Assembly: GCF_965276875.1 (NCBI RefSeq)
Contig: NZ_OZ255701.1
Coordinates: 496,001-560,000 of the forward strand
Direction of reading: 5' to 3'
Origin: Lichenicoccus sp965276875
Lineage (GTDB): Bacteria; Pseudomonadota; Alphaproteobacteria; Acetobacterales; Acetobacteraceae
Length of the DNA stretch: 64,000 nucleotides
Shown: positions 26,475 through 34,851 of the stretch, piece by piece
Position numbering within the stretch: position 1 is the first letter of the stretch
Layout of the letters: each line of letters opens with the position of its first letter
The notes under the pieces: generated by a model
Seen by the model: the letters and a program-made list of their open reading frames with translations, nothing else
Told to the model about the DNA's origin: nothing
Databases searched by the model: none
Program-made: the position numbers and the translations under genes

Positions 26475-27914
26475 TCAGGGTTCGCGCATACCTTCGGTGG
26501 CTACCGGGAGCACGCGGTTGAGAAGATACTGCATGATGGTCCGCTTGCCGACCTTGATGTCCGCCGTCACCGGCATGCCGGGGGTCGGATGGAAGTAGTT
26601 CGGAACGCCGTGCAAGGTGTAGCGGTCGATTCGCAGCTTGATCCGGTAGAACGTGTCGGCGCTGCTGCCCATGTCGAGCGGCGGCGCGCTCGGGCTGGTG
26701 GACTGGTCAAGGCTGTCCTTGGTGAAGCTATCGGCGCTGACCCCGCGCACGGTGGCGTCGGCGCCCCCATACTGAGTGTACGCGAAGGTTGCGAACTTGA
26801 TCATCGCCTTATCGCCGATCTTGACATAGCCGGACTCGTCGCCCTTGAGCTTGGCCTCGACTTCAAGCGGCGCGTCGAGCGGCACCAGGGTGATGAGCTG
26901 GGTCGCCGGGGTCAGCACGGAGCCGATCGAGACCTTGGCGATGGTCAGCACTTCAGCATCGCCCTGGGCGCGCATGACGTCGAGGTTGCGCGCCAGGATC
27001 GCCTTTTCGTAATCGGCGCGGGCGTCGGAGTATTTATGCTCGGTATCGGTCAGGTCCTGGTAGATCTGCGCTTTCCAGTCCTGGATATAGCCGGCCTCGT
27101 CGGCGCGCTCGGCATCGAGCTTGTTCTTTGCTCCCACCGCACCTTCCTGAGCCGAGAGCTGCGAACGCTCCATTTCCATCAGGCTGTCCTGGGCGGAGAG
27201 CGAATCCAGCCGGCTGCCGACCTGGTCATGCTGCAGTTGGCGGCGCATCCTGGTGACGTCACCGGCGACCTTGACGCGGCCGGCATACATCGCGGCGTTG
27301 GCGCGGTAGCCCTGCATGTCGCTCTGCAGGCTCGCGATCTGCTGGGTGTAGTTGAGCAGCTTGTCGCGGAACTCCTCGCGGCGACGCATGAAGATCGCGG
27401 CCTGCGAGACAGAAGCGGGATCGCCGAGATCGGGCTTGTAGTCGTCGCCCGCGGCCTCGGCCTTCAGGCGCGCGATCTGGGCCGCATAGGATTGCGTCTG
27501 GTTCTTCAGGTTGGCCTCGTCGGCGGTGCTGACGGTGGGATCCAGACGCGCCAGCACCTGGCCCTTATGGACGATCTCGCCCTCATGCACCTCGATCGAG
27601 CGGACGATGGAGGTGGCGAACGGCTGCACCAGGAGCGTCGGCCTGGTCGAGATCAGCTCGCCTGAGACGGTCACGACCCGGTCGAGCGGCACGGTCGCGA
27701 ACACGATCAGCATCACGACCGCCATCGAGCAGACCAGCCAGATCATGTATTGGGCAAGCGCCGAGGGCGGCATTGCGACCAGGGCGGCGCTGGGCGAATG
27801 GAACTCCAGCAGGTCCTGGGGCATGTCGTCGTTGTCCCGGCGCGCCAGGCGACGTGCGGACTTGCTCGTCTGTAGGTTCGGTCCGCCGCGTGGAACAATC
27901 TCTGTGCCGCTCAT
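26475..27914 (-). CDS. HlyD-family type I secretion periplasmic adaptor
   Basis: A 479-residue membrane-fusion protein. It has a cytoplasmic N-terminus, one transmembrane helix (about 56-74) and a biotinyl-lipoyl-like strand region (GELISTRPTLLVQPF, VHEGEIVHKGQVLARLDP). A long coiled-coil hairpin follows (about 110-320), then the closing lipoyl/barrel part, ending with GMPVTADIKVGKRTIMQYLL, the HlyD C-terminal signature. It bridges the inner-membrane ABC exporter to a TolC-like outer membrane channel. The start is 3 bases after the ABC gene stop. No TolC homologue is present in the window. Confidence 0.92.
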   Translation of the reverse strand: MSGTEIVPRGGPNLQTSKSARRLARRDNDDMPQDLLEFHSPSAALVAMPPSALAQYMIWLVCSMAVVMLIVFATVPLDRVVTVSGELISTRPTLLVQPFATSIVRSIEVHEGEIVHKGQVLARLDPTVSTADEANLKNQTQSYAAQIARLKAEAAGDDYKPDLGDPASVSQAAIFMRRREEFRDKLLNYTQQIASLQSDMQGYRANAAMYAGRVKVAGDVTRMRRQLQHDQVGSRLDSLSAQDSLMEMERSQLSAQEGAVGAKNKLDAERADEAGYIQDWKAQIYQDLTDTEHKYSDARADYEKAILARNLDVMRAQGDAEVLTIAKVSIGSVLTPATQLITLVPLDAPLEVEAKLKGDESGYVKIGDKAMIKFATFAYTQYGGADATVRGVSADSFTKDSLDQSTSPSAPPLDMGSSADTFYRIKLRIDRYTLHGVPNYFHPTPGMPVTADIKVGKRTIMQYLLNRVLPVATEGMREP

Positions 27915-27917
27915 CGC

Positions 27918-30182
27918 TCAGTCTCCCTCGGCCAGCAACGGCGCCGGGCCGGCGTGGGCGTTTTGCGGATTCATGTGTCGGGTCTGCTGCAGCCAGAGTT
28001 GGCGGTAGATCGCGCAGCGCTCGAGCAGGACGTGATGCGGCGCGATGTCCTCGACGCGGCCGCGCTCCATCACCAGGATCTGGTCGCAATCCACCAGCGA
28101 GGACAGCCGGTGCGAGACGATGACCATGGTGCGGCCCTTGCTGATCCGCTTGAGGTTGGCGTTGACCAGCGCCTCGGACTCCGGATCCAGCGCCGAGGTC
28201 GCCTCGTCGAGGATCATCAGCTTGGGGTCGGTGATCACCGCGCGGGCGATGGCCAGACGCTGGCGCTGGCCGCCGGAGATGTTGGTCGAGCCCTCCTCGA
28301 TCCAGGTTTCGTAGCCGGCCGGCATCCGCTCGATGAACTCCTCGGCCCCGGCGAGGCGTGCGGCGCGCACCGCATCCTCCAGGGTGAGACCGGGCCGGTT
28401 GGCGGTGATGTTGTCGCGTATGGTGCCGCGGAACAGGAAGTTGTCCTGCAGCACGACACCGAAGGATTTGCGCAAGTGTGTCAGGTTGATCTCGCGCAGA
28501 TCGACGCCGTCGAGCTTGAGGAAGCCGGTATAGTTCCGCGACACGCCCTGCAGCAGCCGGGTCAGGGTCGACTTGCCGGAGCCGCTGCGGCCGACAATGC
28601 CGAGCATGGTGCCGGCGGGCACGTCGAAGCAGACATCGTCCAGCGCCTTCGACGAAGCGGCTGGATAGGTGAACATCACATCCTGGAACGACAGCGCGCC
28701 GAGAATTTTTGGACGCATGCCGTTGGTCAGCGCGCGCGTCTCGGTGGGCTGGTTGAGCACCGAGCCGGCCTCGCCGAGGGCTGCGCGGATTTCGGTAAAC
28801 TCCTCCAGCAGCTTGGCCAGGCCGACCAGGGGGGCCGCGACCCTGCCGCCGAGCATCATGAAGGCGACCAGGCCGCCGGCGCCGAGCGACGAACTGCCGG
28901 TCAGCAGCAGATAGGCGCCGACCAGGATGACACCGCGACTGATGAACATCTCGATCGGCGAGGCCAGGGTCGAGGGCCAGTTGGCGAGCCGGCCGGCATC
29001 GAGCTTGGCCCGCACCACATCGGCGGTGGCGACGTCCCACTCGACGCGTCGCGACGGCTCGAGAGCCAGCGTCTTGAGCGTGCGGATACCGGCAACGGAC
29101 TCGTAGAGAATGGCCGCGCGTTTCATCTCGGCGGTGATCACCCGGCCGATCATCCGGCTCACCGGACCGACGAAGATCACCACGATCAGCCCGATCAGGC
29201 CGGCCGCAGCCAGGGTCATCCAGGCCAAAGTGGCGCTCAGCACGAACAGGAACGGCAGGATCACCAGCAGGGTGAACATGTCGAGGAACGTCGTCATCAG
29301 CTTGCCGGTGATGAAGTCGCGCACCTTGTAGATCGCCGAGACCCGGCCGATCACGTTGCCGGCCTGCTGGCGTTCGAAATATTCCAGCGGCAGTGAGAGC
29401 AGCCGCGCGAAGATCACCAGCGCGATGCGGCTGTCCAGCCGAGTGGACAACACCAGAACGATCTCGCGCCGTCCGAAGCTGATCAGCGTCTCATACACGG
29501 CGAGCACCACGATGATCATCGAGATCGAGACCAGCGTGGACATCGAGTGGTGGTTCACCACGTTGTTGATGACCTGCATGACGATCAGTGCCGGGAAGAT
29601 GCTGACCAGGCTGAGCACCACCGAGGCGATGGCGATGTCGCGCAGCGACTTCTTCTCGCGCATCACCATGCGTGTCAGCCAGGGAAGATTGATCGGCGCT
29701 TCCGTCTCTGACTGGGTGCGGCTGCGCGCCACCATCACCACGTCGCCGGTCCAGACCTGCGACAGACGCAGCTCGTCCACCGCGACCGGCACGTCGCCGT
29801 CGCTGCCCATCGGGTCGCGCAGCCAGACCAGGTTGCGCGTCGGATCGGCACCGACCAGCAGGCCGGCGGTGCCGTCCTTGAACATCAGCGCCACCGGCGG
29901 GCTGTCGTGCATGCGCACCAGGTAGCGCCACTTGAGGCGTATCGCGCGCGCGACCAGCCCCTGCTCGCCCAGCCAGCGCACCAGGCTCGCCGGCGACGGG
30001 GTCACCTCGGTGATCTCGCCGCGGAAATCCTTGGCGTCGAGTTCGACGCCGTGATACCGCGCCGCGGAGATCACGGCGCGCACACGCGACCGCCTGCCGT
30101 CGACCTGCGCACCGCCCCCAGGCTGCGCCGTGTGTGCGGCCGCATGTGGTGCGGTGTTCAAGCCATCCATAGGTGGAGCCAC
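27918..30182 (-). CDS. Type I secretion ABC transporter with degenerate C39-like domain
   Basis: A 754-residue exporter. Residues about 27-155 match a C39 peptidase fold but lack the catalytic Cys, as in the C39-like domain of HlyB, which binds substrates without cleaving them. Six transmembrane helices span about 170-440. The ATPase domain (about 515-745) has Walker A GRSGSGKST, signature NISGGQRQRLAIARA, Walker B LMILDEATSALD and an H-loop SHR. The GTG start at 30182 is favoured by AAGGA seven bases upstream; an ATG four codons on is the alternative. It should export a protein with an uncleaved C-terminal signal. First gene of the seven-gene run. Confidence 0.92.
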   Translation of the reverse strand: MAPPMDGLNTAPHAAAHTAQPGGGAQVDGRRSRVRAVISAARYHGVELDAKDFRGEITEVTPSPASLVRWLGEQGLVARAIRLKWRYLVRMHDSPPVALMFKDGTAGLLVGADPTRNLVWLRDPMGSDGDVPVAVDELRLSQVWTGDVVMVARSRTQSETEAPINLPWLTRMVMREKKSLRDIAIASVVLSLVSIFPALIVMQVINNVVNHHSMSTLVSISMIIVVLAVYETLISFGRREIVLVLSTRLDSRIALVIFARLLSLPLEYFERQQAGNVIGRVSAIYKVRDFITGKLMTTFLDMFTLLVILPFLFVLSATLAWMTLAAAGLIGLIVVIFVGPVSRMIGRVITAEMKRAAILYESVAGIRTLKTLALEPSRRVEWDVATADVVRAKLDAGRLANWPSTLASPIEMFISRGVILVGAYLLLTGSSSLGAGGLVAFMMLGGRVAAPLVGLAKLLEEFTEIRAALGEAGSVLNQPTETRALTNGMRPKILGALSFQDVMFTYPAASSKALDDVCFDVPAGTMLGIVGRSGSGKSTLTRLLQGVSRNYTGFLKLDGVDLREINLTHLRKSFGVVLQDNFLFRGTIRDNITANRPGLTLEDAVRAARLAGAEEFIERMPAGYETWIEEGSTNISGGQRQRLAIARAVITDPKLMILDEATSALDPESEALVNANLKRISKGRTMVIVSHRLSSLVDCDQILVMERGRVEDIAPHHVLLERCAIYRQLWLQQTRHMNPQNAHAGPAPLLAEGD

Positions 30183-30310
30183 TGGCTTTCCTTTATCAAA
30201 GCGAGTCCTGCACGCGAACGCACAGTCATTTCCTTACGCAAGCCGATTTGACCGGCCGGACCCTAGCACAGCGTTCCAGACGTTTCCGTAAGTTTTTCTG
30301 TCCAGTTTGC

Positions 30311-30361
30311 GCTTAAACAACAAGGTCCCCTCTCAATTTTGAGAAAGGCCTTTGCTTAAGC
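30311..30361. other. Long nested inverted repeat upstream of the secretion operon
   Basis: The arms GCTTAAACAACAAGG and CCTTTGCTTAAGC pair with small bulges, enclosing a second perfect stem TCTCAA/TTGAGA with a TT loop. It lies 129 bases upstream of the ABC transporter start, in an AT-richer gap (30183-30457) that must contain the operon promoter. It could be a leader RNA hairpin, a terminator for transcription arriving from the right, or a protein-binding site. Confidence 0.5.
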
Positions 30362-31091
30362 AGGACCCGTATGCAGGTGCCAGTCCTCGCGAGACATGGC
30401 TATCTGCAGGTTCAATAGAGAGGTCGAGGATGAGGTAAAGCCGCTCACAGCTCGACCATGTCTGTCAGCACGGCATGGAGCAATCACGCATTTGTCGAAT
30501 CGTTTCAGCCAAACATGGTCTCGCAGCTAATGCGGATTAATACCGGAACGTGGAACGCTCTGAAGCGTGCAAGTCTTGACAAGGGCCTGCACGACAACCT
30601 GACAATGGTCAGCATTCAACAGTTCATCGTAATGGGCTACCCGTTGAAGGTCCACATTCGTGATCAGACCGCAGGCGATGGCTGTGGCCATGAGATTAGC
30701 CATCGGTCTTACGGTCGTTGCAAGCCTCATCGGTTTCTCAGATCAGACAACGGCGTTTGGCTCCATGCGGATGTGGAATGAACTCGGCGCTCGACATAGC
30801 GGAAAGAATCCTCAGGGCTCATGCTCGTATCGTTGTGATATGCGAACAGCTGAATGAGGGCCACCGCCCGGGCCGGCTTGGCGCCGTGGCAGGCGCAGGG
30901 ATGATACCAACTGGCGGTAGTACCAAGATCGCAAGCCAGGCGGCGGCGGCCGAGCGGCGACGACCAAGGCCGCGTCGCCTACTGGGCCCGGCACCCCGGC
31001 CGCGATGCCGATAGCGGCCACCCGGGAGGTGAAAGCGGTAAGACCGTGGCAGCTATTGATCAACCTTGGCCGCCAACCGATAACACCTTCA
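30362..31091. other. Gene-poor stretch with no recognised gene
   Basis: Several short overlapping open frames exist on both strands, but none resembles a known family and none has convincing coding character. The best is a 55-codon frame at 30690-30857 (+) that begins MRLAIGLTVVASLIGF, like a signal peptide, but has no clear ribosome site. Base composition is mixed: AT-richer to 30860, then very GC-rich. It probably represents decayed sequence. Confidence 0.4.
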
Positions 31092-31425
31092 GCGGTCCTC
31101 GGACAGCAGCTTGGTATTCGTCCAATGGAGCACAGTGGCCCCAGGGAAATGTCCTCCGAGTCTCGCCGGGTCTGGCCGCATCACCCAATCCCGGTCCGCG
31201 GCATGGAGATAAACAGGACAGCCGAATGCCGCAGCGCAATCCTGGCAGCGCGTATAGCCGCCGCCAGCTGTTGACATGCGCCGCGCCCAGCTCGTCCGGG
31301 GTCGTCCAAGCCTGCCCGCTCCTCGGCACATACTGCCGTTCATCCTCGCATATTGGGCAGCCAGGCGGCGGTGTCGCCGCTTCGGCGTAGGAGGTGCCGC
31401 ACAACTTACAGATGTGAATAGGCAT
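31092..31425 (-). pseudogene. Remnant of an MBL-fold metallo-hydrolase
   Basis: Two fragments in different frames add up to a heavily deleted gene. The N-terminal piece (from ATG 31425 to about 31266) has the Cys-rich start ICKLCGTSYAE, then GCPICEDERQYV and WTTPDEL, which opens a known group of MBL-fold hydrolases. A second piece (31226-31092, another frame) has YLHAADRDWVMRPDPA followed directly by GGHFPGATVLHW. In intact relatives the metal-binding HxHxDH segment lies between these pieces and further sequence joins the DPA and GGHFPG strings. Both are missing here. Only about 110 of perhaps 270 codons remain, so it cannot be functional. Confidence 0.7.
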
Positions 31426-31977
31426 GGTCGCGTCCTCGTATTCAGGCGCGAGGCATATTGCAAGGGAAGTTCAACGTCATTGCGCGCAGCCCAGGGACCC
31501 CGGCTCGGGTGTCGTTCGACATGCCATAATAGGGCCACGGCGGAGGTGATCGATACGTCCAGCACCGTCGGCCCTAATCGGCACGGGCAGCCGGTGACCG
31601 TCATGGCCATGATGGCGCCCGTCACCTGCATCATGTCGGCAAGGTCATCGGCGGAGGTTTCACACTCATGGCCGAAAAACTCGCGTGAGATCGATTGGTA
31701 AGTTCGATGATTTTGAGTAGAGCAAAGGACGCGGGCTTCGGCCAGGGAGCAATCCACTCAGTCGGATCGTGCGCCCTGTTTTCGCCCGGCGGTGCCTCAT
31801 GACTTCAGGACTCGGCACAACGGTTTCGAGACGTCATCGACGATCAGCGTCGGAGCGGATCTGGCGCGTCCCATGACCGTTTGCCGCGCTCCCCAAAGTG
31901 GCATTGTGTTTCCCGATAGACGATGTGCGGCCGATCCCTGCTATACTCGCTATCTCTCAACCCGGTCGTGCAAGCTG
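31426..31977. other. Gene-free stretch upstream of the GNAT gene
   Basis: A 110-codon-plus minus-strand frame overlaps this area, but it is the out-of-register extension of the MBL remnant and shows no recognisable family. A TATACT-like -10 string at about 31942, roughly 35 bases upstream of ATG 31978, may be part of the promoter of the GNAT gene. Nothing else is recognised. Confidence 0.35.
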
Positions 31978-32448
31978 ATGGCGAAAGTCCCTGTCACCAT
32001 ACGTGCGCCTGAAGTCGGGGATGAAGTGGTTTGGAAGGGCCTCTGGCAGGCTTATCTCGGTTTCTATGACCAAGCGGTCCCGCCGGAAGCGACGCACCTT
32101 ACCTGGAGGCGAATCCTTGATGCTGCAGGACCCATCTTCGGCCGCATGGCGATACTGGATGGAACTCCGGTCGGTTTTTTGATCTGCGTGGTGCATGAAG
32201 GCACCTGGAGCGTGCGGCCGACCTGCTACCTGGAAGATCTTTTCGTGGATGCTCGCATGCGCGGCGGCGGCGTGGGCCGGGCGTTGCTCGACGATCTCGT
32301 CGCACTCGGCCGCGAGCGCCACTGGAACTCGCTCTATTGGCACACCCGCGCCGACAATGCGCAGGCGCGAAAGCTGTATGACCGCTATGTGCCGGCCGAC
32401 AATTTCGTGCGCTATAGGCTCGCAATTACGCCGCACAGGCAGAAGTAG
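31978..32448 (+). CDS. GNAT family N-acetyltransferase
   Basis: A 156-residue acetyltransferase (start ATG 31978, MAKVPVTIRAPEVGD; the longer frame from 31792 is not family-like). The acetyl-CoA binding strand-loop is YLEDLFVDARMRGGGVGRALL (about residues 80-100), with the loop RGGGVG. A later W-H-T-R-A-D-N-A-Q-A-R-K-L-Y-D segment is typical of this group. Cytoplasmic; substrate unknown. It is an intact gene between the two decayed loci (MBL and aldolase remnants). Confidence 0.85.
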   Translation: MAKVPVTIRAPEVGDEVVWKGLWQAYLGFYDQAVPPEATHLTWRRILDAAGPIFGRMAILDGTPVGFLICVVHEGTWSVRPTCYLEDLFVDARMRGGGVGRALLDDLVALGRERHWNSLYWHTRADNAQARKLYDRYVPADNFVRYRLAITPHRQK

Positions 32449-32537
32449 CACATGTAAACCATTCAGTCGAAGCAGACGGCCGGGTCATGGCCGCAAGGCA
32501 GCGTGGACGGTGGTCGAGATGGGACCCACGGATGCCG

Positions 32538-33294
32538 TCAGCTCTTGATGGTAGAAGCGCGGTAGATTTCGTCAACGGCCGTCGCGAGGGTCTCGTCGAA
32601 GGTGGTGTCGTCCATCGACGATCTGAGATCGCCGATCAGGGCGCGCGAGAAGCTCGCAAATATGTCTTGGTTGGCAGCAAGATGTCGGCACGCGTCGGCG
32701 CGCGTGTAGCCACCCGAAAGCGCCACCATACGATGCACCCGCGGATGCTGTATCAAGTCGGCATAAAAATCCGGAGGATCGCTTCGGCTGCCGTTTTACC
32801 AGGCGTGTCGATCAGAACTTCCGGTTCGATGATCGGCAACAGCGCGTGTCGGACGATGTGTTCGGCCAGTTCGAATTGCTGTCCGACCAAGGCGGCGATG
32901 CCATTCTGGGACGGCAGATTGATAGCCGACCGCATTTTGGTCCCGAACACGCCTCATTTCACCGCGCGCTTCAGCAGCGCATCAAGTGCCGGGATCGGCG
33001 TCATCAGGCGGGTGCCGTCGCGTGCAGTCTCGAGCCCTTTATCGACCTTGAGGAAGGGCACGATGCCCCGTTGTTCCCAGAGGAACGCGGGAACAGGATC
33101 TCGAAGGCGGGAGACGTCATGATCCGCACGCGCATGTCATGCATCAGCTTGAACATGTCAGTACTATTGCCGTAGGCCCTGCCAGGGATGCCGTAGATGC
33201 GCAGCGTGTCAGGGGTCGATCCACCACTCTGATCCAGCGCCGCTATGAAGCAGGCTTGGCTCACCACCTGCTCCATCATCTTGCCATTTGTCAT
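32538..33294 (-). pseudogene. Decayed class I fructose-bisphosphate aldolase
   Basis: Three frames together reconstruct most of a class I aldolase of the bacterial approximately 295-residue type. From ATG 33294 the first piece reads MTNGKMMEQVV, then FIAALDQSGGSTPDTLR and YGIPGRAYG. About 40 codons are then lost and the frame shifts into GIVPFLKVDKGLE and LMTPIPALDALLKRAV. An in-frame TGA (about 32954) precedes VFGTKMRSAINL, and a one-base deletion near 32775 separates it from HPRVHRMVALSGGYTRADAC and the genuine C-terminus DEIYRAST. At least one deletion/frameshift, one nonsense codon and one frameshift are seen. The intact enzyme cleaves fructose 1,6-bisphosphate in glycolysis/gluconeogenesis. 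Confidence 0.85.
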
Positions 33295-34541
33295 GGCCGC
33301 GTCCCCGGTCGGTCATCCGCCGTCGGAACTCTGGCAGGTAAGCCATTGGGCTCTTGTGCATCCTTCAGCCGCAGCGTGGCCCCCAGGAGCATTACCGCCA
33401 GCGCGGCAAGCGCAAACGGCGAGAAAGCCATCGCCGCCACGCCGCTCAGGTCCGAGAGCCAGCCCGCCAGCAGCGCCGCCCCCATCGCCGCTCCGTAACT
33501 GACGGTAAACATCGCCGCGGCAAGGCGTGATACATCCGCCGCCTCGCCCAAGAGCGAGGGGAGAGCCGGGCCCAGGGTCAGTAATATCGCTCCGGCGAAC
33601 CCTGCCAGCGCGGCCCATGCCACCGCGGCGGGACCGGGCATTGCCACGCACCCCAACACGCCGGCGAGCAGCAGCGCGCCCGCGCCCGCATACGCCGCCG
33701 GCCGTCGTGTAAGCCGACTGGCCAGGGCCAGCATCAACAGCGAAGCCGGGATCTGCGCCAGGTTCAAGGCGGTCAGCGCCGGGCGCGCCAGTTCCGGTGC
33801 TCCGGTCGTTGTCAGCCAGCCCGGCAGGAAGCCGTTCAGCCCGAAATAGGTGGCGTTCACGCCTCCCAGCAGCAGACCCATCCGCCAAATCCGCCCATCC
33901 CGCCAGTCCGGCTGCCAGCGCGCCAAGCCGGCCGCGGCCTGTGGCCGGCGGCCGCGAAAGCCCACCAGCAGTACCGCCGTCAACACCGGCAACGCCCAGA
34001 ACACGAGGGAGGCGCGCCAGCCGCCGCCAACCAGGGGCAATATTGGTTGCGGCACCCAGACGACGGGGGCCAGTTCCCCTACCAGCAGGCCGTTGGTGTA
34101 GATGGCTGTGGCAAAGCCGATATGCGCAGGCGCCCACGCCCGCACCAGGAGGGGCATCACCGGCTGCATGACCGCGACGCCCAGGCACATCAACGCGGTC
34201 GCGGCATTCAGCCCCACAACGCTGCCGACCAAGCCGCGCGCCGCGGCACCGGTCGCGTTCAGCAGCAGGCCCGCAATCAGTGTCGGCACCGCGCCGAACC
34301 GGGCGATCAGGGCGGCGCTGGGCACGGCGGTTACGGCGAACAGGAGCGGTGGCAAGCCGGTCAGCAGACCGACACCCGTCGCACTCAGGCGGAAGTCGGC
34401 GGTGACGCGCGGCAGCACCGGGGCCATCGCCAGGATGGTTTCCCGCAATGCAGCACCCGACAGCCAGAGCAGCAGCAGCGCCAGAGCGAAGTCGCGCCGT
34501 GCGGCCGGCGCTTTGCAGGTGTCTGTCACTTTGGCGGCCAC
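33291..34541 (-). CDS. MFS transporter, CynX/NimT-like
   Basis: A 416-residue twelve-helix major facilitator of the cyanate/nitroimidazole (CynX/NimT) type. It begins with a short basic segment, then LLLLWLSGAALRETILAMAPVLP, where the conserved first-helix R-x-x-x-x-x-x-x-P-x-L pattern of the group is visible. The substrate is likely a small organic anion or xenobiotic, but this is not shown. It starts 12 bases after the XapX gene and abuts the aldolase remnant (ATGA overlap at 33291). It belongs to the XapX/WrbA neighbourhood. Confidence 0.82.
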   Translation of the reverse strand: MAAKVTDTCKAPAARRDFALALLLLWLSGAALRETILAMAPVLPRVTADFRLSATGVGLLTGLPPLLFAVTAVPSAALIARFGAVPTLIAGLLLNATGAAARGLVGSVVGLNAATALMCLGVAVMQPVMPLLVRAWAPAHIGFATAIYTNGLLVGELAPVVWVPQPILPLVGGGWRASLVFWALPVLTAVLLVGFRGRRPQAAAGLARWQPDWRDGRIWRMGLLLGGVNATYFGLNGFLPGWLTTTGAPELARPALTALNLAQIPASLLMLALASRLTRRPAAYAGAGALLLAGVLGCVAMPGPAAVAWAALAGFAGAILLTLGPALPSLLGEAADVSRLAAAMFTVSYGAAMGAALLAGWLSDLSGVAAMAFSPFALAALAVMLLGATLRLKDAQEPNGLPARVPTADDRPGTRP

Positions 34542-34553
34542 GGCGCACCTTCT

Positions 34554-34718
34554 TCAGCGTGGACGGTGCCGCAGAAGGAACGTGACGCCCTGTTCGGCGA
34601 TCACGATGCCAAGCAGTCCTGCCAGGGCGACAAGTGGCGGCGCTGGCGAGTGGACACGCAGCACAGCGTAGAAAGCCCCGACCAGGAGGCCGACCGCCAA
34701 CGAGATCAGGAAGTTCAA
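34554..34718 (-). CDS. XapX domain protein (small membrane protein)
   Basis: A 54-residue protein starting at TTG 34718, with GGGAG seven bases upstream. The sequence has a hydrophobic helix (FLISLAVGLLVGAFYAV), then LRVHSPAPPLVALAGL, the XapX core, and a second hydrophobic segment ending VIAEQG. XapX domain proteins are tiny two-helix membrane proteins of unknown function, often found next to transporters or quinone reductases, as here (MFS gene 12 bases downstream, WrbA 133 bases upstream). The non-ATG start makes it easy to miss. Confidence 0.75.
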   Translation of the reverse strand: MNFLISLAVGLLVGAFYAVLRVHSPAPPLVALAGLLGIVIAEQGVTFLLRHRPR

Positions 34719-34851
34719 GCCGCTGCTCCCGAGCTTGGGTTTGTGGACGTTCCGGCTGATGTCGATCGGATGCCCCTCTCAGGTCTCTTCAATCGCCTCG
34801 TTCTGGGATGGGGCTCAGCGCTCGGTCGGTTGATCTTCACCGGCTTGCCGT

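Noticed and set aside
30690..30857. Small possible secreted protein (MRLAIGLTVVASLIGF start)
   Set aside because: No ribosome-binding site, no known family and located in a decayed region; the signal-like start could be chance.
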